NCBI GenBank assembly: GCA_030015575.1
Contig: JASDDO010000001.1
Span: forward strand, 136,667,988 to 136,731,987
DNA from: Agapanthus africanus
Taxonomy: Eukaryota; Streptophyta; Magnoliopsida; Asparagales; Amaryllidaceae
DNA length: 64,000 nucleotides
Direction of reading: 5' to 3'
Shown here one piece after another: positions 59,451 to 64,000 of this stretch. Made by a program: the position numbers and the translations under genes. How positions within the stretch are numbered: the first letter of the stretch is position 1; every line of letters starts with the position of its first letter. A model generated the notes under the pieces. That model searched no databases, was not told the origin of the DNA, and saw only the letters and a list, made by a program, of their open reading frames with translations.

Positions 59451-60022
59451 GGCGAGACAGACCTTAGCGATTTGTTGGTTCCCGTAGGACCGGCCTATAC
59501 CCCTTGATCCAAAAGGAATTTGTTCGCGAGGTGGTAAGTCGAGATTTAAGCCCGGAGGGCGTTTAATGTTGGTCGACCCAGAAAGATATTGTAGGACGAA
59601 GGGACCTTAGCGACGATGAATTTCACTGGCATGGTCCTCTTACGGCCTGCTTCTTCAATATTGAGGAGGAGGGTGATCACTCCTTCGGCCGGGATGGAGT
59701 GGTTGATAAACCCAGAGAGAACATGGGAGGTCGGCTGTAGGTCGGATGGTCCTAGCCCCATACGCTAGAAACAGTCGTAGAAGAGGATGTCTGCCGAGCT
59801 CCCGGAATCTACCAATATTCCCTGTACCTCATAACGATGGACCCGGGCCATTATCACGAGAGGGTCATTGTGAGGCAAAGATATATCGTGGATATGTTCA
59901 TTGGTGAAGATGATGGGCTCGTCCTTCCTGCACTTCTTCTGGGGTGGATCACCTACACCGTCAACCGGAAGGAGGAGGTGGTTTACGCCAGCGTCGCGAG
60001 CAGGATCCGAGGTAACGACCAT
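59451..60022 (-). pseudogene. GypB protease
   Basis: Minus strand. The active-site region LVDSGSSADILF is followed by GLGPSDLQPTSHVLSGF, a T-to-V/I-rich core and FLGRPTLNALRA. TAG at 59765-59767 interrupts it (Gln position, CAG to TAG). After the protease the typical ISTYHLA-KF and GNQQIAKVCLA segment follows, but within about 50 residues the sequence passes straight into integrase. RT and RNase H, about 2.5 kb in intact relatives, are missing. Confidence 0.88.
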
Positions 60023-60218
60023 GATTTTCCCAATCGTTAACTCCCCAGGAGGGGGCTGGTTCTCTTGCTCCTACTCTGCCTGCCGCTTGTCCCGTAAGTA
60101 CTTCGCCAGGAGGTCGGAGCAGATCAACTCCTCGATGTAGTCACAGAGTTGTTTGCAGTTTTCAGTCGGGTGGCCCTGTGACCTGTGGAAGGCGCAGTAC
60201 GGGTCTCGGAGATGCTTG
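60023..60218 (-). pseudogene. gag: GypB gag, C-terminal end
   Basis: Minus strand. YCAFHRSQGHPTENCKQL is the C/H zinc-binding motif typical of Tat gag, followed by a basic DKRQAE segment and a TAG stop (near 60077). The rest of gag is cut off by CopB, which inserted at 60218/60219, and would continue to the right of CopB outside the window. Confidence 0.82.
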
Positions 60219-62417
60219 TGTTAGTTATATGTATGCCCTAGAGGCCATTACTGTATATAGGATGTATATTTTAGTGGATGCTGGGACATATATAGGTAGG
60301 ACTTTCTTGCTTGACATGATAGTACGCTATCTGGTTACTCTTTATCTTAACATGTATACTTTCTGTCTCTCTGTTACATGTTGATAAAGCCCTTAGGATG
60401 TGTACTTGACTACCTGGACTATGATGCGGATCATACTAGTGGGGACATGGTAGTCCATAAGTACATCTTTCAAGGTCCCTAGTCGTGGGTGTATCGAGAC
60501 GGGGCATCGATATACCAGAGTAGACTAGCGTATACCTTCTCGACCCATATAGATGGGCGATGGATGATCCCATATCCATTGGTGTTTGACATCAGAGATG
60601 ATATACGGGTGCTCAGTGGAGACTGGGTACACTGGACGGACTCGCCGAGAACTCCCAGATGGTATTATACCTTACGTCAGATGGCAGTTCTCTGGTGACA
60701 CTGGTACAGGTTAGTCTGTAGACCCGAGATCGTCATAAAGTCTTGTGTGATTCCCACTGTGCTTTGATTTCCACCTTACCATGTCCAAGAGGGCGTGCAA
60801 AACGGTGGTTTTTGGGTACAGTCCCGAATCACATGGAGGCAATGAGCGATAGGAGGGGATTCGTCTCTCCCGGTATAGGGAGTTGATGTTGCGCTGTGTT
60901 CGATTGGCTATAACCGGAAATCCCTGGCCAAGGTTGCTGAGATTTACTGGTAAATGCTATCAGTAGTATCTCGAACCGTTATAGACCACATATCGACACG
61001 ACTTATCAAGCTACTGGGGTCTGACGTTCACCACCCCTAGGCGAGATATGCGACATATCAGACGAACAGACCGGACTGTACGGTAAGTGTAACTGGTTGG
61101 ATTCACAGGAGTGTAAGCGGGCTTGCTCGTTGATCTTCTGATCACTCAATACCCGGGTGGCCGTTACGTTTAGCAGATTTGCTGCTTGTGGGTGTTTGAT
61201 ATGATCATCACCTACTGCCGGCGTATTGACGAGTCTTTAGAGTCCTACACAGAGGTTTCCTAGCTCAAGCGAAACAAGATAGGAGCGCATATGAGATATG
61301 TGCGGGACTGAGAATAATACCAGTATGTGATACTGTATTCTATTCTCGCGATTTGTATCATTGGACGGTTATATGAGATATAGCCGGGTTACCGAATCAA
61401 GTGTTGATTCGATACATTGATACACTTGATATTAGTTGGTTATATGCGATATGACCGGATCATTAAATCAAGTATTGATTTAATAATTTAATGTATAATT
61501 ATATATTTGATATATTACTTTACATTAACTAGTATTTGTTCACTTAAGATTGATTTTCTCACTTGATGTGCACATTGTATATATGATATATGTTTGTGCA
61601 CTGGTTTGTATCATGTTTGATGATACATGCAAACTTGGGGGTGTGTATGGATTATACCATGTTTAGGTTAAAGGTTTAGTTTTTTATTTAATTTATGTAA
61701 AATAAAATGGTGGATTACTTTGTCTTTACTTGAAGCTTCATGAAGCTTTCAAGCATCTTTGACAAAGTCCACCATTTTGTTTTACATAAGATTTTCCTAA
61801 ACCTAACCATTACCTAAACCCTAGTTTACTCTCTACATGAGTTTATCTTACCCATGGTTGCAACATGATAGACATCACTTGAATTTTCTTTTTGAGATAA
61901 TTCATTTTTTTTCTTTTCTTCTTCTTCTTCTTCTTCATGAAGAAGAAAACCTTTGCTAGAAAATTCTAAGTGATGAAATCAAGTGAGAAATCCAAATCCA
62001 AAGTGAACCCACTTCCTATTTCTTCATCCTCTACTACTTGCCATGTTGTATAGGGTGTTTTCTTCACAAGATTCATGACCAAGTGAAGATGGAGGTTGAG
62101 TTTGAGTCGTCTCGACGTAGATCATCTTCGGCATCGAAGTCAACGACCTAGCCCGCTCATTTCTCTGATGAAACCAACGCTGGAGTCCGGGATTCCGATG
62201 ATCGCAGCGGAGGGAAGTCTACGCGGAGCTTTGGAAGTGGAGGACCGGATTTACAAAGGTTGTAGCCCCTTTCACTTGTAGTTAAGTTGTTAACTTGCAT
62301 CTTTTTCGCCTAATCTCTAGTTAACGATCTTCATTAGGGTTACTCGGCACATAAATTTTTGAATTTGGCATGGTTGATGCCTTGTGGAACCTCTTGAGTG
62401 TGCCTAGAAACCCTACT
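60219..62417 (+). mobile_element. CopB 5' LTR
   Basis: 2199 bp. It contains a gagaact...agttctc stem (60647-60693) at the place where CopA has gggaactg...cagttccc, two tandem taaatcaagt-type motifs (61400 and 61464) and a (ttc)n tract (61916-61936). It ends one base before the PBS. Confidence 0.85.
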
Positions 62418-62418
62418 G

Positions 62419-62430
62419 TGGTATCAGAGC
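62419..62430 (+). other. CopB primer binding site
   Basis: tggtatcagagc, initiator methionine tRNA type. Confidence 0.9.
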
Positions 62431-62614
62431 CTAGCTAGAGCTTTAGGCGATGAGTTGACGATGTTAGAGATCCGATCGAACCCCGAAACCCTAACCATTA
62501 ACCCTCTCTGTACATTTTTTGTAACTGTGTATTTTTCCTAATTAAAAATTATCAAAAAATGCAGCAGGGTTTTATAGGAGTTACTGTGCAGCACGTGACC
62601 ACAAATCGACTAAA

Positions 62615-62664
62615 GCGCCGCGGAACCGCGGCCCCACCCTGGCTTGAGCGGCGGTTCCGCGGCC
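62615..62664 (+). repeat. Paired CCGCGG palindromes in CopB leader
   Basis: gcgccgcggaaccgcggcc (62615-62633) and gcggcggttccgcggcc (62648-62664), about 195 nt after the PBS. The first is a near-perfect palindrome and the second is complementary to it. Confidence 0.85.
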
Positions 62665-64000
62665 ATAGTAGTGAATTTTGACACGTGGTTTTCACAGTAA
62701 TCTCTCTCTGTAAGTGCTGTGTTTTTTGGGAATTTTTAACTTATATTCAATAGTTGAATTATCTGGGTTGTTTTAGGGATTCGATGATTCGATCGGTTTA
62801 TTTAACTGCGTCTATGTATTTTTCCGGGTAAATTTAGAACATGTTAAAAAGTTCGACCGGATATAAATACCCAATTTTTCCCCTACCGGGAAATTTCCAA
62901 GTGTTGGATTTTTCCGTAGTTTGAGAACGTTCTAAGTAGTGCAAATAACGCGATGAACCCTCTAGAAGACAACAAACCTTAACTCGATTATGTGACCGTC
63001 TTGAACTGCTCTTTGAACCTTAGGGTTTGGGGCAGTACGGCGTGCCACATGTGAGGCGTTGGCTTGACCCTTTTACGGCTGGACCGTTGGTACTGTGGCA
63101 TGAAGTGGATGTTTTTAAACTTATTTCATGTGTTGAGCTGTTCCGGGAAAACTTGGGTGTTTGATTGTTCGATCGGAAAGTTTAACATTTTCTATTTATC
63201 TGGAATGTGATACAATATTTAGAATCCACAAATAGTTATGAGATAACTGATTTGAATATTATAAACATAGCACTTTAGTTTCAAATTGATTGGTTGCCAA
63301 GGAATTTTGATGTGATCAAAAGTCCGTCGCAATCACGTAGCGTACGCGGATACTCGCCGGTAAACTTAATAGACAGCCACGCCCCATAGCCCCGACCAAG
63401 TGACTGTAGGAGAACCCCGTAGCCAAAAGCATCCGTTCGGGTGCTCGCGGCAGCGGTGTTCCGCCTTAGTTTACTTCGTCGACGGCATCCGGGGGTGCGG
63501 CCGTCTACTAAAGTTTGCGACGAGCATTCGATCAGTATGTCGGGAATCTTGTTGAATTGCCGACTTGATATTGAAAAGAGTTTTCGATAAAGAGACTAAA
63601 ATGCGGGGTTTATAATCGTTAGGCATGCGATATCTAAGGAATTCATAAGATTAGGCATGCGATGTCTAAAGAGTTTGCGGATTCCAACTGTTTTAGTTTT
63701 ACACTTTCTTTTCTGTGACCGTAAGTGTAATATGTGATATCGCCGGTTTCGTTGCTATATGTCAACGACAATTGGAATGGGCATATTTACTTACGTTGAT
63801 GACATGTGATGTTATGTGTTGCTGGATATGTTATATTGGATCGTCGTGTTTGAATAGCCGGGGTTTTTTATGTGAGATGAGTGTTTTTCATTTTCATTCA
63901 TGTAAAAACTTGTATGTAATATTCTTTTATTAGGGCACTTCCAGGTTGCGGAAGATGTCACCTTTTGTATATTATTTACTTTTCCGCACTAGGATAGACC
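62665..64000 (+). other. CopB leader, noncoding
   Basis: 62959-63176 matches LARD 40174-40386, and 63715-64000 matches CopA 31107-31400. 63330-63560 is a GC-richer stretch with cgacggcatccggg and ggtgctcgcggcagcgg and no known counterpart here. No gag start is seen before the window ends. Confidence 0.6.

Larger units (their letters stand above)
60219..64000 (+). mobile_element. CopB: Copia element, 5' LTR and leader only in window
   Basis: LTR 60219-62417 (TGTTAGTTATATGTATGCCC to ccctact), PBS 62419-62430, then 1.6 kb of leader running off the window end. It is a relative of CopA: it shares the gccctagaggccattactgta start, the PBS and part of the leader. By comparison with CopA, gag should begin near 64.5 kb. 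Left flank is gcttg; the right flank is not visible. Confidence 0.88.

Overview
This 64 kb window is plant heterochromatin: I find no host gene, and almost every base can be assigned to LTR retrotransposons, many inserted into one another. The Ty3/Gypsy Tat and Athila-type proteins, the plant mobile domain, the Ty1/Copia polyproteins and the 2-4.5 kb LTRs point to a flowering plant with a large, repeat-rich genome; the species cannot be named from this sequence. Elements are named here GypA (Tat-lineage Gypsy, minus strand, 1-51820, left end outside), AthX (Athila-like, plus, 20846-51114), CopA (Copia, plus, 29063-50750), LARD (noncoding large retrotransposon derivative, plus, 34899-46858), GypB (broken Tat Gypsy, minus, about 52870-60218) and CopB (Copia, plus, 60219 to beyond the window).

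Layout. 1-6560 is a plus-strand, intron-containing gene with a plant-mobile-domain-like segment, carried antisense at the 3' end of GypA and interrupted by a solo LTR (1540-4861, target duplication tgctc). 6561-8635 is the GypA 3' untranslated region, made of short tandem repeats that form hairpins. 8636-18824 is the decayed minus-strand gag-protease-RT-RNase H-integrase of GypA, with a minus-strand Copia solo LTR (11753-13647, duplication atttc in plus orientation) inside RT. 18975-20845 plus 51115-51820 are the two halves of the GypA 5' LTR. It was split by AthX, which was split by CopA inside its second LTR, which was split by the LARD inside its pol gene. This four-deep nest reads cleanly: each inner element can be removed and the outer one becomes nearly continuous. 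To the right lie a Copia LTR remnant (51821-about 52720), the tandem-repeat 3' region of GypB, a probable minus-strand solo LTR (54637-58227), the GypB integrase, protease and gag remnant, and CopB, which inserted into GypB gag.

State of the elements. CopA is the best preserved coding element: one nonsense codon plus the LARD insertion separate it from an open polyprotein. GypA, AthX and GypB carry many stops, most explained by C-to-T or G-to-A changes, as expected of old methylated repeats. AthX keeps gag and protease but has no RT or integrase, and the LARD has no retroviral gene at all, so both must have relied on proteins made elsewhere.

The most interesting signal is structural. GypA (both LTR halves and the 3' region) and the LARD interior contain arrays of short inverted repeats in which the loop is conserved while the stem changes from unit to unit and stays complementary. 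Separately, CopA, CopB and AthX, from two superfamilies, each carry a pair of GC-rich palindromes with a CCGCGG core about 190-245 nt downstream of the primer binding site, a position that suits an RNA dimerisation or packaging element. Positions were read by eye; divergences were not computed.
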